Source of the DNA: Pandoraea sp. ASV26
GTDB taxonomy: Bacteria > Pseudomonadota > Gammaproteobacteria > Burkholderiales > Burkholderiaceae
Reading direction: 5' to 3'
Length of the DNA: 46,158 nucleotides
NCBI RefSeq assembly: GCF_016428915.1
Contig: NZ_JAELTP010000039.1
Span: forward strand, 1-46,158
Below the pieces are notes generated by a model. That model was not told where the DNA came from. It saw only the letters and a list, made by a program, of their open reading frames with translations, and did no database searches. Positions 11,452-20,699 of the stretch are shown here, piece by piece. Numbering within the stretch: position 1 is the first letter of the stretch; every line of letters begins with the position of its first letter. Both the position numbers and the translations under genes were made by a program.

Positions 11452-12153
11452 ATGCCTAGCAGCATTCTGATCGTGGAAGACGAGCCGGCGATTTCCGAGC
11501 TCATCTCCGTTAATCTGCAACACGCGGGTCACTACCCGATCCGGGCGTACAACGCGGAACAGGCGCTCACGCTGATCAGTGACGTTCTGCCGGATCTCGT
11601 GCTGCTCGACTGGATGTTGCCGGGCAAGTCGGGCGTGACGTTCGCGCGCGAGCTGCGTGCGAACGAGCGCACCAAGCACGTGCCCATCATCATGCTCACC
11701 GCGCGCAGCGAAGAGCAGGACAAGGTGATGGGCCTAGAGATCGGCGCGGACGATTACGTGACCAAGCCGTTCTCGCCGAAGGAACTGATGGCGCGTATCA
11801 AGGCGGTGCTTCGCCGTCGTGCGCCGCAGTTGACCGAGGATGTGGTGAGCGTGAACGGTCTGAAGCTCGATCCGGCAACGCATCGGGTGACGAGCCACCA
11901 GTCGAGCGGCGACATCAAGCTGGATCTGGGGCCGACGGAGTTTCGTCTGCTGCACTTCTTCATGACGCACCCGGAGCGCGTACACAGCCGCTCGCAGTTG
12001 CTCGATCAGGTGTGGGGCGATCACGTGTTTGTGGAAGAGCGCACGGTGGATGTGCACATCAAGCGCCTTCGCGCTGCGCTCAAGCCGGCGGGCCACGATG
12101 CTATGATCGAGACCGTACGCGGCAGCGGCTATCGGCTGACGAAGTCGGTCTGA
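11452..12153 (+). CDS. phoB: phosphate response regulator PhoB
   Basis: Encodes 233 aa. The receiver domain (1-120) has the acidic pair in VEDEP, phospho-acceptor D53 in LLDWMLPG, and the later conserved Thr and Lys. The C-terminal OmpR/PhoB winged helix (about 135-230) includes VEERTVDVHIKRLR and the end ETVRGSGYRL. It activates pst, ppk and other Pho-box promoters once phosphorylated by PhoR. GAGAGGGAACCG precedes the ATG. A 14-bp tandem repeat overlaps the stop codon. Confidence 0.97.
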   Translation: MPSSILIVEDEPAISELISVNLQHAGHYPIRAYNAEQALTLISDVLPDLVLLDWMLPGKSGVTFARELRANERTKHVPIIMLTARSEEQDKVMGLEIGADDYVTKPFSPKELMARIKAVLRRRAPQLTEDVVSVNGLKLDPATHRVTSHQSSGDIKLDLGPTEFRLLHFFMTHPERVHSRSQLLDQVWGDHVFVEERTVDVHIKRLRAALKPAGHDAMIETVRGSGYRLTKSV

Positions 12154-12273
12154 GGCAGTCGGTCTGAGGCAGCGCGTCTCGATTCCGGCCGAGACCCGCC
12201 GTGCCAAGCCGCTCGTGCCCGACGGGCGTCGGGCGGCGGGCGGTGTGAGCCGCAATACTCCTGTGCATCGTCT

Positions 12274-13614
12274 ATGAATATTATTTGGGCCCGTGCGCTG
12301 GCGTTCCTGATCTTGCAAGCGGCCATTTCGGTGGCCGTTGGCTGGCTTTGGGGTGCGAGCGCAGGTTACGTCACCGCCATTGTCCTGCTGGTGACTCAGC
12401 TTTTCTTCAACGTCTATCACGCCCAGCGCCTTTGGCGCCTGCTCGACGCCCCGGTCTACGGTCAAGTGCCGAGCGCCCTCGGGTTGTGGGGCGAAATCTA
12501 CTACCGGCTGCACAAGCTGGCCAAGCGCTGGCATAACCAGGTCAAGCAGGTGGAACAACAGCACGCGCGTTTCATTCAGGCGATTCAGGCGTCGCCCAAT
12601 GGCGTGATCATGCTCGACGAACAGAATCAGATCGAGTGGTGCAATGCGATTGCCGAGATGCACTTCGGCATCGATGCCCGGCGAGATCTGCGTCAACAGA
12701 TCACTCATCTCCTGCGCACGCCAGCCTTTGTGCACTACCTGTCCTCCGAGCGCTATGACGAGGCGCTGCTCATGCATCACATGGGCGAGAAGCGCAACAA
12801 CGTGCTCTCCATGCAGGTGTTCCCTTACGGCGATAACCGCAAGCTGATCATCTCGCTCGACGTGACCGATCTCGAGCGCACCGACGCGATGCGCCGCGAC
12901 TTCGTGGCCAACGTCTCGCATGAACTCAAGACACCGCTCACGGTGCTCTCCGGGTTCCTGGAGACGGTCGGTGAGCTGCCGCTCTCGCCCGACGAGATCC
13001 AGCGCTATGTCGAGATCATGCGCCAGCAGGCGTCGCGCATGCAGAACATCGTGAACGATCTGCTCACGCTCGCCAAACTCGAAGGCAGTGCGAAGCCGCC
13101 GTCGGACGACCGTATCGACATGGGCATGCAGATGCGCTCGCTTCGCAACGATGCCGAAGGGCTCTCGCAAGGCCAGCATGTGATCGAGGTGACGGGCGTT
13201 GAGGGGCTCGATCTGCGCGGCGCGGAAGGCGAGTTGCACAGTGCGTTCAGCAATCTGGTGAGCAATGCGGTGCGCTATACGCCTCAGGGCGGCAAGATCC
13301 AGATCGATTGGGCCCCCACCGACGATGGCGGCGCTCGCTTCGTCGTGATCGACTCCGGTCTGGGCATTCCGGCGGAGCACATTCCGCGGCTGACCGAGCG
13401 CTTCTATCGCATCGATCGCAGCCGCTCGCGCGATACGGGCGGTACCGGTCTCGGCCTCGCGATCGTCAAGCATGTGCTCACGCGTCATCAGGCCGATCTG
13501 CGGGTGACGAGCGAGGAGGGGCGCGGCAGCACGTTCGCGATCCACTTCCCGCCGACGCGCGTGGTGCATCGCGCACCCATCGACGCAGTCTCCGGCGAGA
13601 CGGTGAACGGATAG
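12274..13614 (+). CDS. phoR: phosphate-sensing histidine kinase PhoR
   Basis: Encodes 446 aa. Two N-terminal membrane helices with almost no periplasmic loop (about 5-45) precede a linker and a PAS domain (about 105-200). The HisKA motif VSHELKTPLT has phospho-acceptor His216. The HATPase region includes the N box FSNLVSNAVRYTP, DSGLGIP and GGTGLGLAIVKH. It phosphorylates or dephosphorylates PhoB according to Pst/PhoU state. It ends the Pho operon before a strong terminator. Confidence 0.96.
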   Translation: MNIIWARALAFLILQAAISVAVGWLWGASAGYVTAIVLLVTQLFFNVYHAQRLWRLLDAPVYGQVPSALGLWGEIYYRLHKLAKRWHNQVKQVEQQHARFIQAIQASPNGVIMLDEQNQIEWCNAIAEMHFGIDARRDLRQQITHLLRTPAFVHYLSSERYDEALLMHHMGEKRNNVLSMQVFPYGDNRKLIISLDVTDLERTDAMRRDFVANVSHELKTPLTVLSGFLETVGELPLSPDEIQRYVEIMRQQASRMQNIVNDLLTLAKLEGSAKPPSDDRIDMGMQMRSLRNDAEGLSQGQHVIEVTGVEGLDLRGAEGELHSAFSNLVSNAVRYTPQGGKIQIDWAPTDDGGARFVVIDSGLGIPAEHIPRLTERFYRIDRSRSRDTGGTGLGLAIVKHVLTRHQADLRVTSEEGRGSTFAIHFPPTRVVHRAPIDAVSGETVNG

Positions 13615-13652
13615 GCGCAGACGGCAAGCGCGATCTCCGGCAAGCCCCCACA

Positions 13653-13692
13653 AAAAGGGCGTTCGACTCTCCGGTCGAACGCCCTTTTTGCA
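13653..13692. terminator. rho-independent terminator after phoR
   Basis: Near-perfect hairpin AAAAAGGGCGTTCGAC / GTCGAACGCCCTTTTT with flanking A and T tracts. A second weaker GGGGC hairpin with T-rich flank lies at 13747-13772 before the ppk stop on the other strand. Together they insulate the convergent phoR and ppk transcripts. Confidence 0.9.
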
Positions 13693-13805
13693 TGCGTGTG
13701 AACGATTGCGAAGGCGCGTGAAGTGCGCGGCGAGTCACGTGATCCAATGCAAAAAGGGGCTTTCGCCCCCTTGCTTGTGCCGCACCGGCTTGCGCAGACG
13801 TGCGT

Positions 13806-15878
13806 TCAGTTGCCGGACTGTAGTTGCTGCGCCACTTCCTGCATCAACACCTTCTGGCTGTTGAACGGTGTCTTGCCCGGCTTGCGACGCACATAGCTGC
13901 CGTCGGGACGCATGAGCCAGGCGGCCGTGTTGTCGCGCAGATGCACCATCAGGCCCTCGCGAATCACGCGGGCCTTCAGGCGCTTGTCTCGCACTGGAAA
14001 CGCGACTTCCACGCGACGGAAGAAGTTGCGCTCCATCCAGTCGGCGCTGGACAACATCACCTGCTCGTCGCCGTTCGCATAGAAGTAGTAGATGCGATGG
14101 TGTTCGAGAAAGCGGCCGACGATCGAGCGCACGGTGATGTTCTCGGAGAGGCCCGGCACGCCGGCGCGCAGCGAACAGACCCCGCGTACGATCAGATCGA
14201 TCTTCACCCCGGTGCGCGACGCCTTGTACAGTTCGGCAATGATCGTCGGGTCGAGCAGCGCGTTCATTTTCGCGATGATGCGCGCCTTCTTGCCCGATGC
14301 TGCGGCTTCCGTCTCGCGACGGATCGCTTCGAGCAGATGCGTGTGCATGGTGAACGGCGACTGCCACAGCGCGTGCAAGTGGGTCTGACGGCCAATGCCC
14401 GTCAACTGCTGGAAGACGACGTGCACATCGGCGCACAGCGCCTCGTCGGCTGTCATCAGGCCGAAGTCGGTGTACAGACGGGCCGTGCGCGGATGATAGT
14501 TGCCGGTGCCGAGGTGAGCGTAGCGCTTGAGGAAAGTCCTCTTGCCCACACGCGTGCGGCGCACCACGAGGAGCATCTTCGCGTGGCACTTGTGGCCGAC
14601 CACCCCATAGACGACGTGCGCGCCGACCGCTTCGAGCCGTGCGGCCCAGTTGATGTTCGTCTGTTCGTCGAAGCGCGCGAGCAGTTCCACCACGACCGTG
14701 ACTTCCTTGCCGTTGCGCGCGGCTTCCATGAGGGCGTCCATCAGCGCGGATTCGTTGCCGGTGCGGTAGATCGTCTGCTTGATCGCCATGACATCAGGAT
14801 CGCGCGCGGCCTGCAACAGCAGTTCGAGCACGGGCTGGAAGCTGTCGTACGGGTGATGCAGCAGCAGATCGCCCTGATCGATGAGATCGAAAATGGCGGG
14901 CGACGCGCTCATGCGCTTGGGCAGTGCGGGCACGAACGGCACGAACTTCAGGTCCGGCCGGTCGACCATGTCGGGCAACGCCATCAGACGCACCAGATTG
15001 ACGGGGCCCTTGACGCGGTAGCAGTCCGAGTCTGCCAGGCCACACTCTGTCTGTAGGCGCCGTACGAGGCGCGCTGGAGCGCCGGCATCGACTTCGAGGC
15101 GCACGGCGTCCCCGAGGTGGCGGGCCGGGAGTTCGCCTTGCAGCGCGGTGCGCAGGTTGGTGATTTCGTCTTCGTCGACGAACAGATCGCTGTTGCGCGT
15201 GACGCGGAACTGATGACAGCCTTTGGCCGTGAGGCCCGGGAAGAGCTCGCTGGCGAAGCGCAGCATGAGCGAGCTGAGCAGCACGAAGCTGTTGGGCAGA
15301 GGCGCCAGTGCCGGGGGCATGGGCACCAGTCGGGGCAGGGCGCGCGGGGCCTGGACGATGGCGAGTTCGGCGTCGCGGCCGAAGGCGTCCTTGCCTTCCA
15401 GTTCGACGGCGAAGTTCAGGCTCTTGTTGAGCACGCGCGGGAACGGATGGGCCGGGTCGAGCCCGATGGGCGTGAGTACCGGCACGAGTTCGCGCAGGAA
15501 GTAGTCGCGGGCCCATTCGACCTGGGCGTCGTTCCACTGGCCGGACGGGTGAAAGGCAATGCCTTCGGCCTCCAGGCGGGGCAGCAGGCTGTCGAACATG
15601 GCGTACTGCTTTTCGACGAGCGCCTGTGCCCGGGCGCAGACTTGCGTGTAAACTTGCTGAAACGTCATGCCGTCGGGCGTGAGCATGCCCGGATTCTCGC
15701 GCATCTGCTCCTTCAGTCCGGCGACGCGGATTTCGAAGAATTCATCCAGATTGCTACTCACGATACAGACGAAGCGCAGGCGCTCTAACAGTGGCGTGGC
15801 CGGATCGGCTGCCTGGGCAAGCACACGTTCGTTAAACGCAAGGATGCCCAGCTCGCGGTTGAGCAGTGGGTAATTCAT
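13806..15878 (-). CDS. ppk: polyphosphate kinase 1
   Basis: Encodes 690 aa from 15878, where the conserved MNYPLLNRELGILAFNERVL begins. The N, H and C1/C2 domains are complete; visible signatures include HHPYDSF, HCHAK-type CHAKMLLVVRR with the catalytic His, and HLGTGNYHPRTARLYTDFGL. It makes long-chain polyphosphate reversibly from ATP. An ATG at 15920 is possible, but a Pho box at 15928-15945 leaves no room for a -10 and leader before it, so 15878 is preferred. It lies between phoR and divergent ppx, joining phosphate uptake with storage. Confidence 0.95.
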   Translation of the reverse strand: MNYPLLNRELGILAFNERVLAQAADPATPLLERLRFVCIVSSNLDEFFEIRVAGLKEQMRENPGMLTPDGMTFQQVYTQVCARAQALVEKQYAMFDSLLPRLEAEGIAFHPSGQWNDAQVEWARDYFLRELVPVLTPIGLDPAHPFPRVLNKSLNFAVELEGKDAFGRDAELAIVQAPRALPRLVPMPPALAPLPNSFVLLSSLMLRFASELFPGLTAKGCHQFRVTRNSDLFVDEDEITNLRTALQGELPARHLGDAVRLEVDAGAPARLVRRLQTECGLADSDCYRVKGPVNLVRLMALPDMVDRPDLKFVPFVPALPKRMSASPAIFDLIDQGDLLLHHPYDSFQPVLELLLQAARDPDVMAIKQTIYRTGNESALMDALMEAARNGKEVTVVVELLARFDEQTNINWAARLEAVGAHVVYGVVGHKCHAKMLLVVRRTRVGKRTFLKRYAHLGTGNYHPRTARLYTDFGLMTADEALCADVHVVFQQLTGIGRQTHLHALWQSPFTMHTHLLEAIRRETEAAASGKKARIIAKMNALLDPTIIAELYKASRTGVKIDLIVRGVCSLRAGVPGLSENITVRSIVGRFLEHHRIYYFYANGDEQVMLSSADWMERNFFRRVEVAFPVRDKRLKARVIREGLMVHLRDNTAAWLMRPDGSYVRRKPGKTPFNSQKVLMQEVAQQLQSGN

Positions 15879-15927
15879 ATTAGACGTGCGAAAGACATGG
15901 GATTGGCGTGAATTCTTCATCCGTATT

Positions 15928-15945
15928 GTTACAGTTATATGACAT
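15928..15945 (-). promoter_or_regulatory. Pho box upstream of ppk
   Basis: On the minus strand the sequence ATGTCATATAACTGTAAC matches the PhoB direct-repeat consensus (CTGTCAT, 4 AT-rich bases, CTGTCAC) with 11-bp spacing. It lies 50 bp upstream of the chosen ppk start. PhoB activation of ppk is known in other proteobacteria; here it is inferred from the site. Confidence 0.7.
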
Positions 15946-16072
15946 TCACATTTGTCAACGACGTGTCATATTCGATTTGTAACTTATTCGTCATTTATTT
16001 GTCGAGTGCGCGTCATGCTTTTGATGTGAGGCGTCGTGCACTCCGGCATTCTTCGCTCAGGCGCATTCCCAC

Positions 16073-17602
16073 ATGAGTACCTCATCGCCCTTGCTAGCGG
16101 CCGTCGATCTCGGCTCGAACAGTTTTCGCCTGATCATCGGCCGCGTTGAGGAGACGTCCGCCGGCACGCAGATCTATCAGGTCGATGCACTGCGCGAACC
16201 TGTGCGGCTTGCGGCTGGCCTGAACGCTGAGAAGTACCTCGATCATCCGTCGCAACAGCGCGGCTGGGAGGTACTCAAGCGGTTCGGAGAGCGGCTGCGC
16301 GGATTTCATCCCGAACAGGTGCGCGCCGTTGCCACGAATACGCTGCGTGTCGCGAAGAACGCGCAGGACTTTCTCGGTGAAGCACAACGCGCGCTCGGGT
16401 TTCCCATCGAAGTGATCGCCGGGCGCGAAGAGGCACGTCTGATTTACGCCGGCGCGGCGCACTCGGTGCCCACGTGCCCGGGCAACCGGCTGGTGGTGGA
16501 CATTGGCGGCGGCTCGACGGAGTTCATTATCGGGCAAGATTACGAGCCGTTGATTATGGAGAGCCTGTATATCGGCTGCGTGAGTCATAGCCGGTTGTTT
16601 TTTCCGAGCGGTAATGTCGACGACTATGCGATGAAGCAGGCCGAACTGGCCGCTCGCCGCGAAATTCAGATCATTTCGGCGACCTATCGTGAAGCGGGCT
16701 GGTCGCAGGCGATCGGCTCGTCGGGGACGGCGCGTGCGTTGGCCGAATTGCTCGAAGCGAACGGCTTCAACGACGGCGGGGTGCACGGCCTCACGCGCGG
16801 GGGTCTCGAGCGGCTCAAGCGCGCGCTCATCAAGGCCGAGAACGCCAACCGTCTCAAGCTCGCGGGGCTCAAGCACGATCGTATTCCGGTGCTGCCGGGT
16901 GGCTTGTCGATCATGTTGTCCGTCTTCAATGAACTCGAAGTCGATCACATGGAGACGACCGACGCGGCGCTGCGGCTCGGCGTCATGTATGACCTGCTCG
17001 GACGCACTCAGCATCAGGACATGCGCGCCGTGACGGTCGAACAGTTCGTGCGCCGTTATGGCGTGGACCGTGCGCAGGCCGAGCGTGTCGGGAATCTGGC
17101 GATTTCGCTGTACCGTCAGTTGCCGGTCGATGCGGCCGAGGGCAAGGAAGGCGATCAGGACGACGGACGCGAAGCCGGCGAGGCGTTGCTCAACTGGGCG
17201 GCGTCGCTGCACGAGATGGGCTTGTCGATCTCGCATAGTGCGTATCACAAGCACTCGGCGTACATCGGCAGCAATGCCGACATGCCGGGTTTTTCGCGGC
17301 CCGATCAGGCGCGCCTGGCAGAGTTGCTGCTCGGGCACGTGGGTAAGCTGGGCAAGCTCGCGTCACAGGCGCAGCAGGTTGATTGGCAGTTGCTGTTCTG
17401 TCTGCGGCTGGCCGTGTTGTTCTGTCGTCGACGCACCGATGCGCTGCCCGACAGCATCGAGGTCGAGCGTCTTGACGACGGCTTCCAGGTGTCGGTGCCA
17501 CGTGCGTGGATCGATGCCAATCCGCTGACCGACTACAGCCTGCAACGTGAAGCGCAGGAGTGGGAGAAGATCGGCATGCGCTACAAGGTCGTGTACGCCT
17601 GA
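16073..17602 (+). CDS. ppx: exopolyphosphatase (Ppx/GppA family)
   Basis: Encodes 509 aa. The sugar-kinase/HSP70/actin-fold motifs are visible: AAVDLGSNSFRLIIGRV near the N-terminus, the catalytic glutamate region AGREEARLIYAG, and LVVDIGGGSTEFIIG. The C-terminal ~190 residues form the HD-like helical domain of long Ppx proteins (LHEMGLSISHSAYHKHSAY). It releases Pi processively from polyphosphate. It is divergent from ppk across a 194-bp AT-rich region that also holds the ppk Pho box. A terminator follows at 17686-17720. Confidence 0.95.
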   Translation: MSTSSPLLAAVDLGSNSFRLIIGRVEETSAGTQIYQVDALREPVRLAAGLNAEKYLDHPSQQRGWEVLKRFGERLRGFHPEQVRAVATNTLRVAKNAQDFLGEAQRALGFPIEVIAGREEARLIYAGAAHSVPTCPGNRLVVDIGGGSTEFIIGQDYEPLIMESLYIGCVSHSRLFFPSGNVDDYAMKQAELAARREIQIISATYREAGWSQAIGSSGTARALAELLEANGFNDGGVHGLTRGGLERLKRALIKAENANRLKLAGLKHDRIPVLPGGLSIMLSVFNELEVDHMETTDAALRLGVMYDLLGRTQHQDMRAVTVEQFVRRYGVDRAQAERVGNLAISLYRQLPVDAAEGKEGDQDDGREAGEALLNWAASLHEMGLSISHSAYHKHSAYIGSNADMPGFSRPDQARLAELLLGHVGKLGKLASQAQQVDWQLLFCLRLAVLFCRRRTDALPDSIEVERLDDGFQVSVPRAWIDANPLTDYSLQREAQEWEKIGMRYKVVYA

Positions 17603-17685
17603 TGCATTGCGGCTGATCGGCCTTGCGCCCCGCGTGGATAGGGCGATGGCGGCAGACTGGCAAAAGCAAGGATATGCAAGGAAAA

Positions 17686-17720
17686 GTAAAAGCCCGGCAG
17701 ACATCTGCCGGGCTTTTTTA
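17686..17720 (+). terminator. rho-independent terminator after ppx
   Basis: AAAGCCCGGCAG / CTGCCGGGCTTT hairpin with a short loop and a T-run. It can serve the convergent acyltransferase gene as well, because the A tract lies on the other side. Confidence 0.9.
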
Positions 17721-17758
17721 TCCCTTATCGGGACGAAACACTTAGGGGGCGGGGCCTG

Positions 17759-18586
17759 TCAGGCTTGTTTGAGCTGGTTCACGAGGTCCGGGCCGAGGAA
17801 GTGGCGTGCATAGCGCGGGTTCATGTCGGACAGACGGAACAGCGTGAGGAAGTCGGCGGTATTGAAGTCGGGGTCCCAGGCCGGTGCCCCGCAGATGCGG
17901 GCGCCGAGGCGCAGATAACCCTTGACCAGTGCGGGCGGCTCGACCTCTAGGGATGAATTCAGATCGTCGACCGGCAGGGCGATGCGCGGCACGGCGTGGT
18001 ATTCCGCTGGCGCCATCGCGGTGTCTTGCAGCTTGCGGTAGAGGCTGGCGGCGTAGTGACCGCCGTCGGCCATCGGCACGCTGGCGCAACCGAGCATCGT
18101 CTCGAGGCCATTGCGCAGCATGTACTCGGCCAGACCGCTCCAGAGCGCCATGATGACAGCGCCATTGCGGTATTGCGCGTGCACGCATGAGCGACCGGTT
18201 TCGAGCATCTTCGGGCGCAGATGGTCGAGACGCGAGAGATCGAATTCTCCTTCGGAGTACAGACGACCCAGACGTTTGGCCTGTGCCGGGGGCAATACGC
18301 GGTAGGTGCCGACAACCTTGAGCGAGTCCTGATCGCGCACGATCAGGTGGTCGCAATATTGGTCGTATTCGTCGACATCCAGACCTGCCGGGCCTTTGAC
18401 GGACGCGCCCATTTCTTCTGCGAAGACCCGATATCTCAGATGCTGGGCTTCCCGAAGCTCGCTTTCGTCGCGTGCCCACGCCACAGCCAGATTCGGTTTG
18501 ACAGGCGTTTCAGGGCGAGGAAGACGCCTCCGCGACGTAGGGGTCAGCGAAGAGAGCGGCATGGTGGGGTTCGGCAGGTCGCGCAT
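17759..18586 (-). CDS. OlsB-like GNAT N-acyltransferase (hemolysin-like)
   Basis: Encodes about 275 aa from the ATG at 18586, which has an AAAGGG element in front; an ATG at 18637 is also in frame. The core LREAQHLRYRVFAEEMGA...DEYDQYCDHLIVRD and ETGRSCVHAQYRNGAVIMALW matches the OlsB/PlsC-linked GNAT family. Members transfer a hydroxyacyl chain from acyl carrier protein to ornithine, making lyso-ornithine lipid, a phosphorus-free membrane lipid used under phosphate limitation. The location beside the Pho block fits that role, but no Pho box was seen and substrate is inferred. Confidence 0.8.
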   Translation of the reverse strand: MRDLPNPTMPLSSLTPTSRRRLPRPETPVKPNLAVAWARDESELREAQHLRYRVFAEEMGASVKGPAGLDVDEYDQYCDHLIVRDQDSLKVVGTYRVLPPAQAKRLGRLYSEGEFDLSRLDHLRPKMLETGRSCVHAQYRNGAVIMALWSGLAEYMLRNGLETMLGCASVPMADGGHYAASLYRKLQDTAMAPAEYHAVPRIALPVDDLNSSLEVEPPALVKGYLRLGARICGAPAWDPDFNTADFLTLFRLSDMNPRYARHFLGPDLVNQLKQA

Positions 18587-18774
18587 AAAAGCCCTTTGTT
18601 TGACGGTCGCGTTGCGACGTACTTTAAAAAGCATCAATGTCGATTCCGTGAACGGTAGGCGACAATTCTATGACAAAACGGAAAATGTCATGAGTCAGGT
18701 CCCGCTTCCGATGCCTTCCAAAGCCCTATCCATGCGGGTTTGCGCAGGGTGTCCGAGCGATGCCCGAGAGTTGT

Positions 18775-19269
18775 TCAGAGAAGGTCGGGATTGATGACGG
18801 CTCGCACGACCACCTGACTTTCGTCTTCGCGTCGGCGAGAGGCGAGCCACCAGATACCGGCTTTCTTGATCGTCCAGTAGGCTTCCTGGCCACTGAGCAG
18901 CAGGGCGGCGAGTTGCCCGAGGGCGGGCTGGTGGCCCACGACCACGACGGTCTGGTTGTTGCCGGGCCAGTCGATGGCGCCCAGCACTGTCATGGCGTTC
19001 GCGCCGGGGGCGAGATCGCGCACGATGCGCGGGGCGGGGGTGAGTGCCTGCGCGGTCTGGACGGCGCGCACGGCGGGACTGGAGAGCACGATGGTGTCGT
19101 CGGGCAGGCGGGGACGCAGCCATTGGGCGGCTTTGTCGGCCTGCTTGCGGCCACGGTCGGTAAGTTCGCGAGCCAGATCGGCTTGGGCACTGAGGGCGAG
19201 GGACGCTGGCAGGTCTTCGGCGTCGGCATGACGCCAGAGAATCAGGTTCATTGACACGGGTTCGGACAT
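18775..19269 (-). CDS. sixA: SixA-type phosphohistidine phosphatase
   Basis: Encodes 164 aa. The histidine-phosphatase signature LWRHADAED holds R13 and the catalytic H14; DRGRKQADKAAQWL, SSPAVRAVQTA and VVVGHQPALGQLAALLL (second catalytic His) complete the fold. SixA enzymes dephosphorylate phosphohistidine in HPt domains or PTS-Ntr proteins. The start at 19269 has GAGAGG 6 bp upstream; 19251 is an alternative that removes six residues. It is the last core protein gene before tRNA-Pro. Confidence 0.9.
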   Translation of the reverse strand: MSEPVSMNLILWRHADAEDLPASLALSAQADLARELTDRGRKQADKAAQWLRPRLPDDTIVLSSPAVRAVQTAQALTPAPRIVRDLAPGANAMTVLGAIDWPGNNQTVVVVGHQPALGQLAALLLSGQEAYWTIKKAGIWWLASRRREDESQVVVRAVINPDLL

Positions 19270-19430
19270 TGAGAACCTCTCACTATGGCGGGGTTTCGTG
19301 GCGGTGGCGTGACCGTCGGACAGACATGCGAGACGTGTCCATTGTGCCAGCCACCGCCGCGAGAATGCTTGCGTCGCGTGTGACCATTTGACGCGGCGCC
19401 CATAACCCACTAGAATCTCCCCTCTTTAGT

Positions 19431-19507
19431 CGGAGCGTAGCGCAGCCTGGTAGCGCATCTGATTTGGGATCAGAGGGTCGTAGGTTCGAATCCTATCGCT
19501 CCGACCA
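19431..19507 (+). tRNA. tRNA-Pro (anticodon TGG)
   Basis: A 77-nt cloverleaf: acceptor stem CGGAGCG / CGCTCCG, D arm GCGCAGCCTGGTAGCGC, anticodon stem CTGAT / ATCAG with loop TTTGGGA (anticodon TGG), T arm with GGTTCGAATCC, and encoded CCA. Its 3' 48 bases are the attachment site of the prophage to its right, and the integrated copy keeps the gene whole. Confidence 0.97.
19460..19507 (+). repeat. attL (48-bp direct repeat in tRNA-Pro)
   Basis: Identical over 48 bp to 33788-33835, from TGATTTGGGATCAGAGGG to the terminal CCGACCA of the tRNA. The repeat runs from the anticodon stem to the CCA end, typical for tyrosine integrases that target tRNA genes. Confidence 0.92.
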
Positions 19508-19520
19508 CTAGCTTCAAGGG

Positions 19521-19558
19521 ATAGGGACAGGCAGCATCTATTGTCCCTAATCTTTTTT
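19521..19558 (+). terminator. hairpin downstream of tRNA-Pro
   Basis: GGGACA / TGTCCC arms around about 12 nt, followed by TAATCTTTTTTCT. The T-run is on the + strand, so it probably ends the tRNA transcript; since it lies inside the prophage the phage supplies it. Confidence 0.6.
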
Positions 19559-19616
19559 CTAGCATTTCCCTAATAAATTTCAAAAACGCCGCTTGCACGT
19601 GTCTAGTGCATGTCGG

Positions 19617-20699
19617 TCACGCCGGTATTTTCAGCCTGACGTTGCTCGTCGGTATCTCCCGTAGCTTCAGATAATCCTTGGTCATCGTAGGCGTGCTGTG
19701 AGCCGCTACCGTCTGTAGGGCAGTAAGGTCATAGCCTGCGCGCTTGGCGTCGGTCAAAGCCTTAGCTCTAATCGATTTAACGGTGTATCCACGGTGGGCG
19801 AGATCAACCCGCTCCGCAGCCCGGTTCCACGCAGTTCGGATGGCGGTTGCCTCGTATTCCTCGTTCGAGAGCGAATGAACGACGTTCAATTTACCGATCC
19901 GCTCACGCCCGTCGATTTCCCGGATTCGGTTTAGCACCGCGCGTATTTCCGGCGTGATCGTCACGTCGACGGCGATGCCGCTCGAATCTTCCGTTTTCGT
20001 TGGGATGAAATGGATTACCCCGGCGGCGAAGTCCACCTGAGACCATTTGAGCAATCGAATTTCGGTAGAGCGCTGGGCCGTCAGGTAGCACAGGTCTACG
20101 ATGCACTGCATCATCGGACCGGAATTGACTTTGCCGGACACCTTCTTTCCGGCCCGGATGTACGTGTACCGGACCAGCGCCCCGCGAATGGCGGAAAAGT
20201 GGTCATCCGGGATATAGACGGCACTCGGCTTCGGACGTTTCAGCCAGCCTCTAAGCTCGTTACACGGGTTCGTTTTCATCCGGCCCTCTTCGATGCACCA
20301 GCGGAAGAAGCCTGATAGGAACGCCCGCATAACGCGCTGCATGTGCAGTTTGTCTTTCCAGTGTTTGAGCACTTGCATAACGACTGTGGCGTCGATATCG
20401 GTTACGTTGACATTCCGTAGAGCGTTCCCGGCGTACTTTCCGTAGGCTGGCCACGCCTTTTCCTTGTGACGGGCCTTATGTTTGTGAACGTACTCGTCAA
20501 TCAATGACCGTGAATCGCCAGTGCCGTCAGGACGCGCATAGCGCTTCTTCTCAGCTAGTAGGCGCGCAAGCAGGGTGTGCTCGCTATCGGTGATACGACA
20601 CAAACGAATCCACTTGCCCGACGCCGGTTCGACCCAGTACCACGAGCCATCGCTTGCGTACACGCGGGGGTATTTGGCCTTCTTGCGTTTTGTGTTCAT
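19617..20699 (-). CDS. prophage tyrosine integrase
   Basis: Encodes 360 aa. An N-terminal arm/core-binding region (1-150) precedes the catalytic domain with R210 (TAQRSTE), R311 (KSIRAKAL), H334 (AAHSTPTMT) and nucleophile Y343 (KDYLK). The usual His of the HxxR box is a Lys here (KSIR). It catalyses site-specific recombination at tRNA-Pro. The gene points at attL and lies 109 bp from it. Its ATG overlaps the stop of the DUF4224 gene by 4 bp. A clearly related relic lies at 39105-39480. Confidence 0.95.
   Translation of the reverse strand: MNTKRKKAKYPRVYASDGSWYWVEPASGKWIRLCRITDSEHTLLARLLAEKKRYARPDGTGDSRSLIDEYVHKHKARHKEKAWPAYGKYAGNALRNVNVTDIDATVVMQVLKHWKDKLHMQRVMRAFLSGFFRWCIEEGRMKTNPCNELRGWLKRPKPSAVYIPDDHFSAIRGALVRYTYIRAGKKVSGKVNSGPMMQCIVDLCYLTAQRSTEIRLLKWSQVDFAAGVIHFIPTKTEDSSGIAVDVTITPEIRAVLNRIREIDGRERIGKLNVVHSLSNEEYEATAIRTAWNRAAERVDLAHRGYTVKSIRAKALTDAKRAGYDLTALQTVAAHSTPTMTKDYLKLREIPTSNVRLKIPA

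Noticed and set aside
11734-13653. 639-codon minus frame opposite phoB/phoR
   Set aside because: Spans two confirmed genes on the other strand; no motif or ribosome site.
13824-15056. 410-codon + strand frame opposite ppk
   Set aside because: Antisense shadow of ppk, which has all catalytic motifs.
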